From Rossellomorea aquimaris (GTDB taxonomy: Bacteria > Bacillota > Bacilli > Bacillales > Bacillaceae_B): a stretch of DNA of 64,000 nucleotides. The position numbers were made by a program, and so were the translations under genes. Under the pieces are notes generated by a model that made no database searches, was not told the origin of the DNA, and was given only the letters and a program-made list of their open reading frames with translations. Shown piece by piece: positions 37,113 through 47,560 of the stretch (its first letter is position 1; each line of letters begins with the position of its first letter). The stretch is from contig NZ_QNRJ01000001.1 of the NCBI RefSeq assembly GCF_003315075.1, positions 41,149 through 105,148 on the forward strand, read 5' to 3'.

Positions 37113-37143
37113 ACACAGCAGAGAACCTCTGCTGTGTTTTTTC
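37113..37143 (+). terminator. terminator after scpB
   Basis: ACACAGCAGAG / CTCTGCTGTGT perfect 11-bp stem, 3-nt loop, six T. Confidence 0.9.
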
Positions 37144-37193
37144 GTAGGTGAAATGCCAGAAATTGAACCTTGGTGTGAATTACGGATTTTCAT

Positions 37194-37221
37194 TCATATT
37201 ACCCCTTGTCCTGCATAAACT
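37194..37221 (+). promoter_or_regulatory. sigma-E-type promoter of dacB
   Basis: TCATATT (37194-37200), 13 nt, then CATAAACT (37214-37221), close to the sigma-E pattern KMATATT and CATACANT. The spacing is one or two bases short of the usual. B. subtilis dacB-spmAB is sigma-E controlled. Confidence 0.5.
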
Positions 37222-37257
37222 TGTACAAACACGTTAGAATTAAAGGAGTAGATGGGT

Positions 37258-38418
37258 GTGAATCGTAAGAGAGTGAAATTTTACATATATTATATTCTAA
37301 TCCTCACTTTGCTATTTGTAGTCGTATCCAATGAAGTTCAGGCCGCACCTTCTGTTAGTTCACAGCGGGCGATTTTAATGGATCAGGAGACGGGCAGGAT
37401 CCTTTATGAAAAGGATGCCCACAGTCAAAGTCGGATAGCAAGCATCACAAAAATCATGACGGCGATTCTTGCGATTGAATCCGGAATGATGGATAAGGAA
37501 GTAACGGTATCTTCGAATGCTGCGGGCACGGAAGGCTCCTCCCTTTACCTGAAAGCGGGGGAGAAAATCAAGCTGGAAGATCTCGTTTACGGGCTTATGT
37601 TGAGATCCGGTAATGATGCGGCTGTCGCTATCGCAGAATCTGTTGGAGGAAGTCTTGACGGGTTTGCCTATATGATGAATGAAAAAGCGAATGAAATCGG
37701 AATGAAAAATACGCATTTTTCCAATCCACATGGTCTCGATGATCATGAAGACCACTATTCCACTGCTTACGATATGGCAGTTCTGACTAGATATTCAATG
37801 GAGAATGAAGTATACAAGGAGATTGCAGGGACAAAAGTGCATACAGCACCAAACCCTGAAGAAAAGTGGGACCGGAAGTGGAAGAACAAAAATAGATTAT
37901 TAACAGAATTGTATAAGCATAGTACGGGTGGGAAAACGGGATATACAAAACTAGCCAAAAGAACGCTTGTGTCCACAGCTTCCAAGGACGGGGAGAACCT
38001 GATTGCCGTTACCCTTAATGGACCTGATGATTGGAATGATCATATAGGAATGTTTGAATACGGGTTTAAGCAATATGATTATAAGATCGTCCTGGAAGAA
38101 GGCACGATTGAAAGAATGGATGACGAAATATATAAGGATCATGCCTTTCTTAAACGAGAGTCTGTCCTAACCCTTCGAGATGATGAAGTGGATGATGTGA
38201 AGGTAGAGTACAAAATGTTAAAGCCTAAAGAGGAATGGTTAAAGAATAAAAATGTACCTGAAGTAGTAGGAAAGGCTGTGGTGTATTTAGAAGACGAAGA
38301 AGTAGACACTCTTCCCATTTTCTATAAAACAACGGATGAAAAAGATAAAGAAAAGAGCTGGTGGAAATTCTGGGCCTATTCCTTTGAGTCCTTTATAGGA
38401 GTCAGGGATCATGGTTAA
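37258..38418 (+). CDS. dacB: sporulation D-alanyl-D-alanine carboxypeptidase DacB (PBP5*)
   Basis: A mother-cell carboxypeptidase that limits cortex cross-linking. The 386-residue S11 protein has a signal peptide ending near 'EVQA-AP', the active-site 'SITK', 'SGN' and 'KTG' motifs, and a C-terminal amphipathic segment 'WWKFWAYSFESF'. A GTG at 37258 is 9 nt from GGAG; an ATG at 37252 is only 3 nt away and adds two residues. It overlaps spmA by 8 nt, making one operon. Confidence 0.94.
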   Translation: MNRKRVKFYIYYILILTLLFVVVSNEVQAAPSVSSQRAILMDQETGRILYEKDAHSQSRIASITKIMTAILAIESGMMDKEVTVSSNAAGTEGSSLYLKAGEKIKLEDLVYGLMLRSGNDAAVAIAESVGGSLDGFAYMMNEKANEIGMKNTHFSNPHGLDDHEDHYSTAYDMAVLTRYSMENEVYKEIAGTKVHTAPNPEEKWDRKWKNKNRLLTELYKHSTGGKTGYTKLAKRTLVSTASKDGENLIAVTLNGPDDWNDHIGMFEYGFKQYDYKIVLEEGTIERMDDEIYKDHAFLKRESVLTLRDDEVDDVKVEYKMLKPKEEWLKNKNVPEVVGKAVVYLEDEEVDTLPIFYKTTDEKDKEKSWWKFWAYSFESFIGVRDHG

Positions 38419-39004
38419 TCTCATTTGGGTTGGGATGACCATCATCGGTTTGGTGTTCGCCATTATCAACGGGAAGATGAAAGAAGTGAACGAAGCCATT
38501 TTCACTTCTGCAAATGAAGCCGTTACCCTCTGTATAGGGTTGGTCAGTGTATTGGTGTTTTGGTTGGGAATCATGAGGATTGCCCAGGAAGCGGGATTGT
38601 TGGATAAACTGGCCAGGCTGTTCAGGCCATTTGTCACCCGGTTGTTTCCAGAGGTACCTGATAATCATCCTGCAATGGGGTATATATTATCGAATATGAT
38701 GGCCAATATGTTCGGCCTTGGTAACGCAGCAACACCTCTCGGGATCAAAGCGATGGAGCAATTGAAGGAGCTTAACGGAGGAAAAGACTATGCGAGCAGG
38801 TCGATGATTACTTTCTTAGCGATTAATACGTCAAGTCTTACCATCATTCCCACAACGGTCATTGCGATCCGGATGAAATATGATTCAGCTTCTCCAACTG
38901 AAATTGTAGGACCAACCTTAATTGCCACCATGCTATCGACCATCGGAGCCATACTGATAGACCGTTATTTTCATTACAGACGTACTCGTCGTGAGGTGAA
39001 GTAG
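38411..39004 (+). CDS. spmA: spore maturation protein A
   Basis: A 197-residue membrane protein of the nucleoside recognition (Gate) family: 'TIIGLVFAIINGKMKEV' and 'NMMANMFGLGNAATPLGIKA' are the signature segments. SpmA and SpmB are needed for full dehydration of the spore core. It lies between dacB and spmB, with spmB starting right at its stop codon. Confidence 0.95.
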   Translation: MVNLIWVGMTIIGLVFAIINGKMKEVNEAIFTSANEAVTLCIGLVSVLVFWLGIMRIAQEAGLLDKLARLFRPFVTRLFPEVPDNHPAMGYILSNMMANMFGLGNAATPLGIKAMEQLKELNGGKDYASRSMITFLAINTSSLTIIPTTVIAIRMKYDSASPTEIVGPTLIATMLSTIGAILIDRYFHYRRTRREVK

Positions 39005-39532
39005 ATGCAATGGATATCCACCATTTCATTATGGTTAATCCCGATTATGATTGGCTTCATATTAATCTATGGGACCTTCAAAAAGGTACCAACGTATGAA
39101 GTGTTTGTAGATGGGGGAAAAGAAGGCATTAAAATTGCTGTATCGATCATTCCTTTTCTCATTGGAATGCTTGTGGCGATTACCATTTTCAGAGAATCAG
39201 GGGCACTTGAGTTCTTTGTGAACCTCATCCGTCCGGGATTGCTTGCACTCGGTATTCCGCCGGAGATTGTACCACTTGCCATTATCAGACCCATTTCAGG
39301 AACAGCTGCCCTGGGTATGATGAGCGATATAGTCGCTACCCACGGACCTGATTCCTTTATCGGAAGACTTGCCTCAACCTTACAGGGAAGTACCGATACG
39401 ACCCTTTACGTACTTACCGTGTACTTCGGGGCGGTAGGTATCCGGAAAATGGGAGACGCCCTCAAAGTTGGATTACTAGCCGACGTCGTAGGGATCGTAG
39501 CTGCAATCTTCATCGTCACGGTTATGTTTTAA
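39005..39532 (+). CDS. spmB: spore maturation protein B
   Basis: A 175-residue membrane protein, the partner of SpmA, with 'VDGGKEGIKIAVSIIPFLIG' and 'RPISGTAALGMMSDIVATHG' as family marks. It has the same function in core dehydration. It is the last gene of the dacB-spmA-spmB unit; no terminator follows until 40189, after a repeat-filled spacer. Confidence 0.95.
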   Translation: MQWISTISLWLIPIMIGFILIYGTFKKVPTYEVFVDGGKEGIKIAVSIIPFLIGMLVAITIFRESGALEFFVNLIRPGLLALGIPPEIVPLAIIRPISGTAALGMMSDIVATHGPDSFIGRLASTLQGSTDTTLYVLTVYFGAVGIRKMGDALKVGLLADVVGIVAAIFIVTVMF

Positions 39533-39604
39533 GGGTGGGTTTCTATTAATAAGGCACTTTTCGTATAGTTTGTTGCTATTTTTAGAGATGAAAGTAGTAA
39601 ATGA

Positions 39605-39680
39605 TTTCCGCTCCAGGTGTCCGTGGTGCTGCGGAGAGTCTCTTCAGTTGAGAACCTGGGGTCTCACCCGCTGGATTTGG
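39605..39680 (-). repeat. degenerate inverted copy of intergenic repeat family B
   Basis: TTTCCGCTCCAG (39606-39617) is the exact reverse complement of CTGGAGCGGAAA in the copy near 40.0 kb, and GGGGTCTC also matches in the right order. The rest is eroded. It faces the better copy about 220 bp away. Confidence 0.55.
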
Positions 39681-39899
39681 GAACAAAAGAATCAAAAAAA
39701 TAATATTGTTATTTTTTCTATTTTGGAATTCAATATATTTTATCATTCTCTTAACCTGCTTCTTTCTTTTCTTATCTGTGAAAGTGACTTTTCAAAATCT
39801 ATTTCTTTATTAGGTTTATTGGGATCTTATGCGTGCCTTTCAATGTCCTTTTTGAATTGTAATCCAAGGCAACCGTGAATTCGGACCTCGCAAAGATGT

Positions 39900-40045
39900 G
39901 AAATAGCTCAGAGTGGATTGTAGCGGAAGGCACTTGACTCCTGCGGGAAATAGAGGAAAGGTCGAGACCCCACAGGGCAAAGCCCGAGGAGGCTCGACTT
40001 CCTCCCCGGGGAATCTTGTGTCTGGAGCGGAAAGGAACGGTCCAT
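39900..40045 (+). repeat. intergenic hairpin repeat, family B
   Basis: Begins near AGCGGAAGGCACTTGACTCC and ends near TGGAGCGGAAAGGAACG. Its middle folds as GAGGAA-GTCGAG / CTCGAC-TTCCTC with an inner GGGC/GCCC. I recall such 'GGAAGGCACTTGACTCCTGCGGG' units as frequent in Bacillaceae spacers. The rest of the 39533-40305 gap is AT-rich, with one terminator and no convincing gene. Confidence 0.75.
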
Positions 40046-40188
40046 ATTTCAACACTACCACTTATATAAAAAACAAAATCAGCGGATTGGTTCCCCTCAC
40101 CATCCAGCACACACTGATTGAAAGAGCCCAGGCAGACCATAAGTTAAAAACAACTTTTTTGTAAAAAATCTATTATAAAGGAAACAAT

Positions 40189-40240
40189 AAGGTATAAAGA
40201 AATCGACTGAAAAGGTCGATTTTTCTTTATACCTTTCTAT
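40189..40240 (+). terminator. terminator upstream of rluB
   Basis: AAGGTATAAAGAAA / TTTCTTTATACCTT stem with a TCGA inner part. No gene ends just before it; spmB is 650 bp upstream. Confidence 0.75.
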
Positions 40241-40305
40241 TTTGCCTGGATTGTGTAATAATTCATGAAGACAAATGTATTGAAAATTAAATGAGGTGAA
40301 AGACC

Positions 40306-41037
40306 GTGGAACGATTACAAAAGGTTATTGCTCATAGTGGCGTAGCGTCACGACGAAAAGCTGAGCAATTAATTATAGAAGGTAAAGTAAAGGTCAATGG
40401 TACAGTAGTGAAAGAATTAGGAACCAAGGTTTCTCATTCCGATAGAGTTGAAGTGACAGGGATTCAGATTGAAAGAGAAAATAAAGTATATTATATGCTC
40501 TATAAACCAAGAGGGGTCATTTCAGCTGTGACGGACGATAAAGACCGTCAAGTCGTAACGGATTTTTTCCCTGAAATACAAGAAAGAATCTATCCGGTAG
40601 GAAGACTGGACTATGAGACGTCAGGTATCCTTCTTCTAACCAATGATGGGGATTTCGCTAACTCCCTGATGCATCCAAGTAACGAAATCGAAAAAACGTA
40701 TGTAGCGAGATTAAAAGGAATTCCACCTAAATTCAAAATTAGAGAACTTGAAAAAGGGATTAAATTGGAGGACGGCATGACGGCTCCGGCAAAAGTGAAA
40801 GTGTTAAGCATTGATAAGAAACAAGGGAAATCCATCGTCGAAATTACCATTCATGAGGGCAGAAACCGCCAGGTACGCAGAATGTTCGAGGCCCTTGGAT
40901 ATCCGGTTCAAAAGCTTAAACGAGAAAGATATGCATTCCTTACTCTTCATGGGTTGAACGCAGGAGAAGGAAGAGAACTTACTCCCCATGAAGTGAAACA
41001 GCTAAGAACACTTGCTGAAACGGGAAGCATCAGATAG
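40306..41037 (+). CDS. rluB: 23S rRNA pseudouridine synthase RluB
   Basis: Makes pseudouridine in helix 80 of 23S rRNA in well-studied relatives. The 243-residue protein has an S4 RNA-binding domain (1-60) and a catalytic domain with Asp102 in 'VGRLDYETSGILLL' and 'HEGRNRQVRRM'. The start is GTG after GAGGTG. It sits upstream of resABCDE, as in B. subtilis (ypuL). Confidence 0.94.
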   Translation: MERLQKVIAHSGVASRRKAEQLIIEGKVKVNGTVVKELGTKVSHSDRVEVTGIQIERENKVYYMLYKPRGVISAVTDDKDRQVVTDFFPEIQERIYPVGRLDYETSGILLLTNDGDFANSLMHPSNEIEKTYVARLKGIPPKFKIRELEKGIKLEDGMTAPAKVKVLSIDKKQGKSIVEITIHEGRNRQVRRMFEALGYPVQKLKRERYAFLTLHGLNAGEGRELTPHEVKQLRTLAETGSIR

Positions 41038-41182
41038 AGAATAGCATGGAAAGTGTCACATATCCTTCATATAATTTACACTATCTCTAAAGAGATAAAT
41101 GATATAATGGGGAAGGAATTTTACCCTGAAATATAAAGGATATTTCCCTGCTTATTATGAAGGAATGGACATTACATCATGG

Positions 41183-41232
41183 CAGGGACTGATCTCATAA
41201 GAGAATTCTTATGAGATCAGGCCCTTTGCTAT
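41183..41232 (+). terminator. palindromic terminator between rluB and resA
   Basis: GGG-x-CTGATCTCATAAG / CTTATGAGATCAG-x-CCC with GAATT in the loop, followed by TTTGC. The 41038-41182 spacer before it has a possible -10 (TATAAT, 41103) but no gene. Confidence 0.65.
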
Positions 41233-41294
41233 TGTAAAGAGAGAAATAACATTTCCATTCTTGAGAACCATTTCAATATGGGAGGCACACGTAC

Positions 41295-41825
41295 ATGAAT
41301 AAGAAAAAACGCAGATTACTCATCCGGGCAATTATTCTCATTGTGCTGACTTCTGCGGTTGCATATACTCTGTATGCAAACTTTACGAAGGATGAAAGAG
41401 GGAAATTAAAGGTGGGAGATCAAGCGCCTGACTTTGTATTACAAGATATGGAAGGGAATAAACATCGTTTGTCTGACTATGAGGGCCAAGGGGTATTCCT
41501 GAATTTCTGGGGAACATGGTGCAAACCATGTGAAAGAGAGATGCCATATATGAATAATCAATATGAAAAATATAAAGATCAAGGTGTACACATATTGGCT
41601 GTCAATGTGGGAGAATCAGATTTCCTTATCAATCGATTCGTGTCTAAACACGGGTTGGAGTTCCCTATTCTAGTAGACAAAGAAGAGGAAGTTCAAAATG
41701 CGTACGGTATAGATCCGTTACCGACTACATTCCTCATTAACCCTCAAGGAGAAATTGAAAAAATCATTACAGGTACGATGTCAGAAAACGATATCATAGA
41801 AGATTTAGAGAGCATCAAGCCTTAG
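41295..41825 (+). CDS. resA: thiol-disulfide oxidoreductase ResA
   Basis: An extracytoplasmic membrane-anchored thioredoxin that reduces the haem-binding cysteines of apocytochrome c. The 176-residue protein has a signal anchor (about 8-27) and the redox 'WGTWCKPCERE' with Cys76 and Cys79, plus the cis-Pro in 'DPLPTTFLI'. It heads the resABC operon. GGGAGGCAC precedes the ATG. Confidence 0.94.
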   Translation: MNKKKRRLLIRAIILIVLTSAVAYTLYANFTKDERGKLKVGDQAPDFVLQDMEGNKHRLSDYEGQGVFLNFWGTWCKPCEREMPYMNNQYEKYKDQGVHILAVNVGESDFLINRFVSKHGLEFPILVDKEEEVQNAYGIDPLPTTFLINPQGEIEKIITGTMSENDIIEDLESIKP

Positions 41826-41859
41826 CTCAGCAGTTTAACTTGATATAAGGAGTTTTAAC

Positions 41860-43527
41860 ATGAAAGAGATCAAATGTGAATGCGGTCATGTAAATCCTAA
41901 CGGTACCGTTTTATGCGAATCCTGTGGACGTGCTTTAACGGATGAAGCAAAGAATGAGAAGCTTCATGACATGCGTTATGAGGGTAGTGCAAGACGTTCC
42001 CAAACGTATAACAAATCGATTATTGACAAGATTTGGAATTTCTTTTCATCTGTTAAGGTTGGCGTATGGTTAATTGTCATCACACTTATCGCCTCTGCAG
42101 TCGGCACGATCCTGCCTCAGGAACAGTATATTCCGAATGGACAGCCAGCCAATGTGTACTACGAAGATGTATATGGTTTTTTTGGAGAATTATATTTTAC
42201 GCTAGGGTTCCATGATTTATATAGTTCATGGTGGTATCTACTGTTAATCGCATCGATTGGAGTTTCCCTCGTAATCTGCAGTCTGGACCGGGTGATTCCC
42301 CTCTATCGTGCCCTCAAGAATCAACGTGTTTCCAGACATGCCGGTTTTCTGAAGCGTCAACGAATCTATGGGAAAACAGAAATGGTAGAGGTCAACGATT
42401 CCATTAGTAAGATTAAGGAAAAATTAACTCAAAAAAAATATAAGATCCGGGAAGAAGACGGAAACATTCTTGCGGAGAAAAATCGTTTCTCGAGATGGGG
42501 TCCATATGTCAATCATATCGGTCTAATCATTTTCCTTTTCGGGGGCATGCTGCGATTCGTTCCCGGAATGTATATTGATGAAACCGTATGGATCCGTGAA
42601 GGTGAAACAAGGGCGGTTCCTGGTACGCAACAAGAATATTACTTAGAAAATAAAGGGTTTACCTTAGAGACATACGATAAAGATCAAGACAAAGAAGTAT
42701 TTGGGGAAGCCATTGATAAGAATGGGACCATCGCAAAGAATTTCCAGTCTGACGTGATACTGTATAAAGAATCCGGCGATAAACTTCCAGGACAAACGGC
42801 AGACAGGGAAGTGGAAAAAGAGGATTCCATTAAAGTGAACCACCCTCTTAAATTTGGGAATTTCGCTGTATATCAAACCAGCTACAAGTTAGACGAATTT
42901 AAATCAATGTCCTTTACATTTGATAATAAAGAGTCAGGGGACAGCTTCGGTAAATTTACCGTCGATCTATTTGACCCTCAAGATACTTATGCATTTGAAG
43001 AAGGTTATAAAGTTGAATTGATGGGATATTATCCTGATTTCTCTGGATTTAATGAACAAGGAGAGCCACAAACCAAGTCTCCTTTACCGAATAATCCTGC
43101 ATTCCTGTTCAAGCTGTTCTCGCCTGAAACACCCGATGGTGAAGTGAGCTTTGTAGGAATTCAGCAAAATTTGGAACCGCTTGGTGACAATGAAAATAAA
43201 TTGTCATTTGCGGGTGTGGAAACAAGAGATGTATCGGCTTTAACCGTTCATAAGGATCTCACTCTTTGGATCATAGCCGTTGGAGGAGCCATCTTTATGA
43301 TAGGTGTCGTACAAGGTGCTTATTGGCACCACCGAAGAATCTGGATCAGGCGAAGTGAAGATGGAGTCATCGTAGCCGGTCATACGAATAAAAACTGGCA
43401 TGGATTAAAAAATGAAATCAACTTCGTTTTGGAAGGTACCGGAATACAGGAACCTGAAGATCAACAACAAAAAGACGAAGCAAGGAGGAATGAAGATGTC
43501 AACGATAACAATGGCAGAGTGGAGTAG
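41860..43527 (+). CDS. resB: cytochrome c biogenesis protein ResB
   Basis: A 555-residue System II component that with ResC exports haem and attaches it to cytochrome c. It starts with a small zinc ribbon ('[18 protein letters not shown]'), then membrane helices starting '[22 protein letters not shown]', a large extracytoplasmic loop, and a last helix '[20 protein letters not shown]'. It overlaps resC by 32 nt. Confidence 0.94.
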   Translation: MKEIKCECGHVNPNGTVLCESCGRALTDEAKNEKLHDMRYEGSARRSQTYNKSIIDKIWNFFSSVKVGVWLIVITLIASAVGTILPQEQYIPNGQPANVYYEDVYGFFGELYFTLGFHDLYSSWWYLLLIASIGVSLVICSLDRVIPLYRALKNQRVSRHAGFLKRQRIYGKTEMVEVNDSISKIKEKLTQKKYKIREEDGNILAEKNRFSRWGPYVNHIGLIIFLFGGMLRFVPGMYIDETVWIREGETRAVPGTQQEYYLENKGFTLETYDKDQDKEVFGEAIDKNGTIAKNFQSDVILYKESGDKLPGQTADREVEKEDSIKVNHPLKFGNFAVYQTSYKLDEFKSMSFTFDNKESGDSFGKFTVDLFDPQDTYAFEEGYKVELMGYYPDFSGFNEQGEPQTKSPLPNNPAFLFKLFSPETPDGEVSFVGIQQNLEPLGDNENKLSFAGVETRDVSALTVHKDLTLWIIAVGGAIFMIGVVQGAYWHHRRIWIRRSEDGVIVAGHTNKNWHGLKNEINFVLEGTGIQEPEDQQQKDEARRNEDVNDNNGRVE

Positions 43528-44686
43528 TAATTTACTCTATGTGTCCTTCATGATGTATTTGATTGCTACGTTGTTTTTTGGTGGTAGCATCCGCCAAAAA
43601 AATACAACTGAAACGAATCAGCAAAAGTGGGGATTCATTGGAATTGTTTTAACCCTTATCGGGTTTGCCGCTCAACTAGGCTACTTCTTTTTAAGATGGG
43701 GGGCAGCTGGACACGCTCCAGTTAGTAATTTATTTGAATTTATAACTTTCTTTGGAATGATGCTTGTCGGAGCCTTTATCATTCTTTACTTTATGTATAA
43801 AACAACGATACTTGGTGTCGTTGCGTTACCATTTGCCCTTTTGGTGATCGCCTATGGCAGTATGTTTCCTAAAGACATTAGCCCATTGATTCCTGCTCTT
43901 CAAAGTGATTGGTTGAAAATCCACGTCACAACGGTTTCAGCCGGGGAAGCGATCTTATCCATCAGTTTTGTGGCAGGGTTGATCTACTTATTGAAATCAG
44001 TGAAACATACAAAAGGAAGCAAGCAATCGTTTTGGCTTGAAACCGTCATGTATTCTTTAGTTATCGTATTTGGGTTTGTAGTTGCATCAACTGCATTTAC
44101 CCTGGGAAATTACGAAGCGAATTTTCAGTATGTCGATCAAGAAGGGGCCGAAGCGATTTCTGAATACACACTGCCGGCCCTTGTCGGACCGAATGAAGGA
44201 CAATTATTAACTGACAAGGTAATGGAGCCGCTGGTAGAAATGCCAGCCCTCATCAATGCTAAGAAACTTAATACCGTTATTTGGTCGTTTCTGATTGGAA
44301 CTGGAATTTATCTTCTATTACGCTTAATCTTCAGAAAGCGAATAGCTGCGAAATTACAGCCACTCGTGAAAAATGTGAATCTGGACCTGATGGACGAAAT
44401 CGGTTACCGATCAGTATTAATCGGCTTTCCAGTATTTACACTGGGAGGGCTCATCTTCGCCATGATCTGGGCTCAAATTGCCTGGACTCGATTCTGGGGA
44501 TGGGATCCCAAAGAAGTATGGGCATTAATTACATTCTTATTCTATGCGGCATTTCTGCATCTACGCCTCTCTAAAGGATGGCACGGTGAGAAGTCTGCAT
44601 GGTTAGCCGTCATCGGGGTGGCCATTATTCTATTCAACCTGGTGGCTGTTAACCTCATTATCGCAGGACTGCATTCATACGCTTAA
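43496..44686 (+). CDS. resC: cytochrome c biogenesis protein ResC
   Basis: A 396-residue polytopic protein of the CcsA/CcmF haem-handling family, with the signature '[20 protein letters not shown]' that carries the tryptophan-rich haem site, and conserved His such as in '[13 protein letters not shown]' and '[10 protein letters not shown]'. The ATG at 43496 lies 7 nt after AAGGAGG within resB. It works with ResB. Confidence 0.94.
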   Translation: MSTITMAEWSSNLLYVSFMMYLIATLFFGGSIRQKNTTETNQQKWGFIGIVLTLIGFAAQLGYFFLRWGAAGHAPVSNLFEFITFFGMMLVGAFIILYFMYKTTILGVVALPFALLVIAYGSMFPKDISPLIPALQSDWLKIHVTTVSAGEAILSISFVAGLIYLLKSVKHTKGSKQSFWLETVMYSLVIVFGFVVASTAFTLGNYEANFQYVDQEGAEAISEYTLPALVGPNEGQLLTDKVMEPLVEMPALINAKKLNTVIWSFLIGTGIYLLLRLIFRKRIAAKLQPLVKNVNLDLMDEIGYRSVLIGFPVFTLGGLIFAMIWAQIAWTRFWGWDPKEVWALITFLFYAAFLHLRLSKGWHGEKSAWLAVIGVAIILFNLVAVNLIIAGLHSYA

Positions 44687-44697
44687 ATAACGATCGG

Positions 44698-44748
44698 GAG
44701 GGAGCTGGCTATAACGAGAGTGATATTCTCTTTGAGTCAGCTTCTTTT
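44698..44748 (+). terminator. terminator after resC
   Basis: GAGCTGGCT / AGTCAGCTTC stem-loop with inner GAGA/TCTC, followed by TTTTTTC. resD therefore probably has its own promoter as well. Confidence 0.72.
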
Positions 44749-44802
44749 TTCATTTAAAATATAGGATAATATGGTGTAATTATACAAAAGGGGGATGTAC
44801 CC

Positions 44803-45519
44803 ATGGAGGAAAATATTCGAATTTTAGTTGTAGATGATGAAGACCGGATTCGCAGACTGTTAAAAATGTATCTTGAAAGAGAAAACTATGAAATTGATGA
44901 AGCCGAAAATGGAGAGGAAGCTTTGGCGCTTGCTCTAGAGAATAATTACGACTGTATCTTGCTGGATATCATGATGCCGGGAATGGACGGGATCGAAGTA
45001 TGTAAGTACCTTCGTGAAAAGAAAGCGACGCCTGTGATCATGCTAACTGCTAAAGGAGAAGAAGTGAACAGAGTGCAAGGGTTCGAAGTGGGAACCGATG
45101 ATTACATAGTGAAACCTTTTTCCCCTCGCGAAGTGGTACTGAGAGTGAAAGCGTTATTAAGACGCTCTTCAAAGACAAGCTTTATTCAAACAGATGCCAA
45201 GGCGAAGGACCTGATTGTCTATCCTCATCTTACGATCGATAATGATGCCCATCGGGTAACCGCTGACGGTAAAGATGTGAACTTAACACCAAAAGAATAC
45301 GAGCTCCTATATTTCCTTGCAAAAGCTCCTGATAAAGTATTTGACCGTGAGCACCTGCTTAAGGAAGTGTGGCATTATGAATTCTTCGGGGACCTGCGTA
45401 CGGTCGATACTCATGTGAAACGATTAAGAGAAAAACTGAATAAAGTATCCGAGATGGCTGCAAAAATGATTGTTACCGTATGGGGAGTAGGCTACAAGTT
45501 CGAGGTAACAAATGAATGA
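44803..45519 (+). CDS. resD: redox response regulator ResD
   Basis: An OmpR-type regulator of 238 residues controlling respiration and anaerobic genes. The receiver has the acidic pair '[10 protein letters not shown]', the phosphoacceptor Asp55 in '[13 protein letters not shown]' and Lys in '[11 protein letters not shown]'; a winged-helix DNA-binding domain follows ('[12 protein letters not shown]'). It overlaps resE by 4 nt. Confidence 0.95.
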   Translation: MEENIRILVVDDEDRIRRLLKMYLERENYEIDEAENGEEALALALENNYDCILLDIMMPGMDGIEVCKYLREKKATPVIMLTAKGEEVNRVQGFEVGTDDYIVKPFSPREVVLRVKALLRRSSKTSFIQTDAKAKDLIVYPHLTIDNDAHRVTADGKDVNLTPKEYELLYFLAKAPDKVFDREHLLKEVWHYEFFGDLRTVDTHVKRLREKLNKVSEMAAKMIVTVWGVGYKFEVTNE

Positions 45520-47282
45520 GGCTATGGCGTAGCGTTGTAGGGAAGCTGTGGCTAACGATTCTCCTCTTAGTTTCCTTTGTGTTATTTATCCTTACGATTC
45601 TTTTACTGGAATTCTTTCAAAACTATCACGTCGATGTAGTCGAAAAAGAATTAACCCAATCAGCTGAAAAAGTGGCGAGAGTCATTGAGAATCATAAAGA
45701 CTTGGAGCTGGGGATGGAACTGGGGAAAGAAATCATCGATGATCCAGTCAATATCATTATTTCATTAGATCAAAATGAATCACTTTATTCCCAGGATTCT
45801 ACAGCGTTTCAAAAGAATATTCATGAGTACATTTCAGAAGATAAAGAACTTCAATCGGTGAAAACAAAAGAAATCACCATCAAGAAAGAGATTGAATTAT
45901 CCACGGAAATGTCGTCGAACCGATATGAAAATGTCATCATTGTAGGAACTCCTCTTCATATTGATGAAGAAGATGGAGCGGTATATCTCTATCAGTCTCT
46001 TGGCGTTATTAAAGATACAACCCGTCAAACAACGAAACTGATCTTGCTTGCTGCCGGGATTGCCATTATTCTAACGACCATCTTTGCTTTCTTCCTTTCC
46101 ACCCGTATCACTGCACCACTAAGGAAGATGCGGGAAGCGGCCTTTGAGGTAGCAAAGGGTAAGTTTGATACAAAGGTTCCGATTTTGACGAAGGATGAAA
46201 TCGGTGAACTTGCAACAGGATTTAACCAAATGGGCAGACAGCTAAAGTTTCACATTAACGCATTGAGCCAGGAGAAGGAGCAGCTCTCCTCTATTTTGAG
46301 CAGTATGGCTGATGGAGTCATCACCTTTAATCGGGACGGCACGATCTTGATCACTAATCCACCTGCCGATCGATTCCTGCAGCATTGGTATTATGAGCAA
46401 AGTGAAAACAGTGAGGAAGCCATCCCTACTACTGTAAAGGAATTATTGCAGAGCGTGGTCGTGACAGAAATGGAGCAGACAGGTGAATTGAGTCTGCAGG
46501 GGCGTTCGTATGTGGTGATCATCAGTCCTCTATACAATAACAACAACATCAGGGGAGCCGTGGCGGTCGTGCGTGATATGACAGAAGAGAGAAGGTTGGA
46601 TAAGCTTCGGAAAGACTTTATCGCCAATGTCTCTCATGAACTCCGTACCCCAATCTCAATGCTTCAAGGATATAGTGAAGCGATCGTTGATGATATTGCT
46701 GAAACAGAAGAAGAAAAGAAAGAAATAGCCCGCATTATTTATGATGAGTCATTGCGAATGGGGCGTCTGGTCAATGACCTTCTGGATTTGGCCCGTATGG
46801 AAGCAGGGCATATCACACTAAATAAAGACGTCATTGGTGTCATGCCTTTCACCGAAAGAGTGACGAATAAATTTATTGGACTGGCCAAAGAAAAAAAGGT
46901 CTCCGTTTATTTTGAAAGCGACGTAGGAACCAAAAATGAAATTCACATGGATCCGGACCGAATCGAACAAGTATTAACCAATCTTATCGATAATGCGTTA
47001 AGACATACTCCTACAGGTGGAGAAGTAACGGTTTCCCTGACGGAAAGCAAGGGTGGTTATTTATTCCACGTAAAAGACACGGGTTCCGGGATTCCTGAAG
47101 AAGATCTTCCTTTCGTATTCGAGCGCTTCTATAAAGCGGATAAAGCCAGAACAAGAGGGAAGTCCGGTACGGGTCTGGGGCTCGCGATCGCAAAGAACAT
47201 CATTGAGTCCCATAAAGGTCATATCCAGGTTCAAAGTAAAGTCGATCAAGGGACAACCTTCACTTTCTTTCTTCCCATTTAG
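45516..47282 (+). CDS. resE: redox sensor histidine kinase ResE
   Basis: A 588-residue kinase. Two membrane helices ('[20 protein letters not shown]' and '[20 protein letters not shown]') flank an extracytoplasmic domain, followed by HAMP, a PAS domain (about 255-360, '[16 protein letters not shown]'), the phosphorylated His in '[12 protein letters not shown]', and the ATPase motifs '[11 protein letters not shown]', '[13 protein letters not shown]' and '[10 protein letters not shown]'. It forms a two-component pair with ResD. Confidence 0.95.
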   Translation: MRLWRSVVGKLWLTILLLVSFVLFILTILLLEFFQNYHVDVVEKELTQSAEKVARVIENHKDLELGMELGKEIIDDPVNIIISLDQNESLYSQDSTAFQKNIHEYISEDKELQSVKTKEITIKKEIELSTEMSSNRYENVIIVGTPLHIDEEDGAVYLYQSLGVIKDTTRQTTKLILLAAGIAIILTTIFAFFLSTRITAPLRKMREAAFEVAKGKFDTKVPILTKDEIGELATGFNQMGRQLKFHINALSQEKEQLSSILSSMADGVITFNRDGTILITNPPADRFLQHWYYEQSENSEEAIPTTVKELLQSVVVTEMEQTGELSLQGRSYVVIISPLYNNNNIRGAVAVVRDMTEERRLDKLRKDFIANVSHELRTPISMLQGYSEAIVDDIAETEEEKKEIARIIYDESLRMGRLVNDLLDLARMEAGHITLNKDVIGVMPFTERVTNKFIGLAKEKKVSVYFESDVGTKNEIHMDPDRIEQVLTNLIDNALRHTPTGGEVTVSLTESKGGYLFHVKDTGSGIPEEDLPFVFERFYKADKARTRGKSGTGLGLAIAKNIIESHKGHIQVQSKVDQGTTFTFFLPI

Positions 47283-47405
47283 CCAAGAATCGATGTTATC
47301 CATAGAAACTTGACGATTTTTCTTGTTACATGGGAAACATTCTTTATTTTTCTCTGCACGTAAAAATGATGTTGAAAAAATGATGAGAATAAAGGGGAAT
47401 ATGAG

Positions 47406-47445
47406 AAGTCAACAGGGGATAAGTACCTTGTTGACTTTTTATTTG
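47406..47445 (+). terminator. terminator after resE
   Basis: AAGTCAACAGG / CCTTGTTGACTT stem-loop followed by TTTATTT. Confidence 0.8.
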
Positions 47446-47508
47446 AGGTAAAACCTATATTAAATATAAGTCTTTCCTTTTTACCAGAAAAATACTATAT
47501 TGATAGTG

Positions 47509-47536
47509 TGTAACTTTTTTACAGGAAAAACGACTA
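47509..47536 (+). promoter_or_regulatory. sigma-X-type (ECF) autoregulatory promoter of sigX
   Basis: TGTAAC (47509-47514), 16 nt, then CGACTA (47531-47536). B. subtilis sigma-X uses TGTAAC with CGAC at about this spacing and transcribes its own operon. The site lies 24 nt before the sigX start codon. Confidence 0.75.
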
Positions 47537-47560
47537 ATAAATAGACGGGGAGGGAAGCAA

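Noticed and set aside
39913..40164. An 83-codon open frame in the spmB-rluB spacer
   Set aside because: It runs through the family B repeat, has Pro/Gly-rich low-complexity content and no ribosome site; the frame comes from the repeat's lack of stops.
41038..41182. Possible small RNA between rluB and resA (TATAAT at 41103 and a terminator at 41183)
   Set aside because: The -35 candidate TTTACA is 22 nt from the -10, too far for a normal promoter; no conserved fold was visible.
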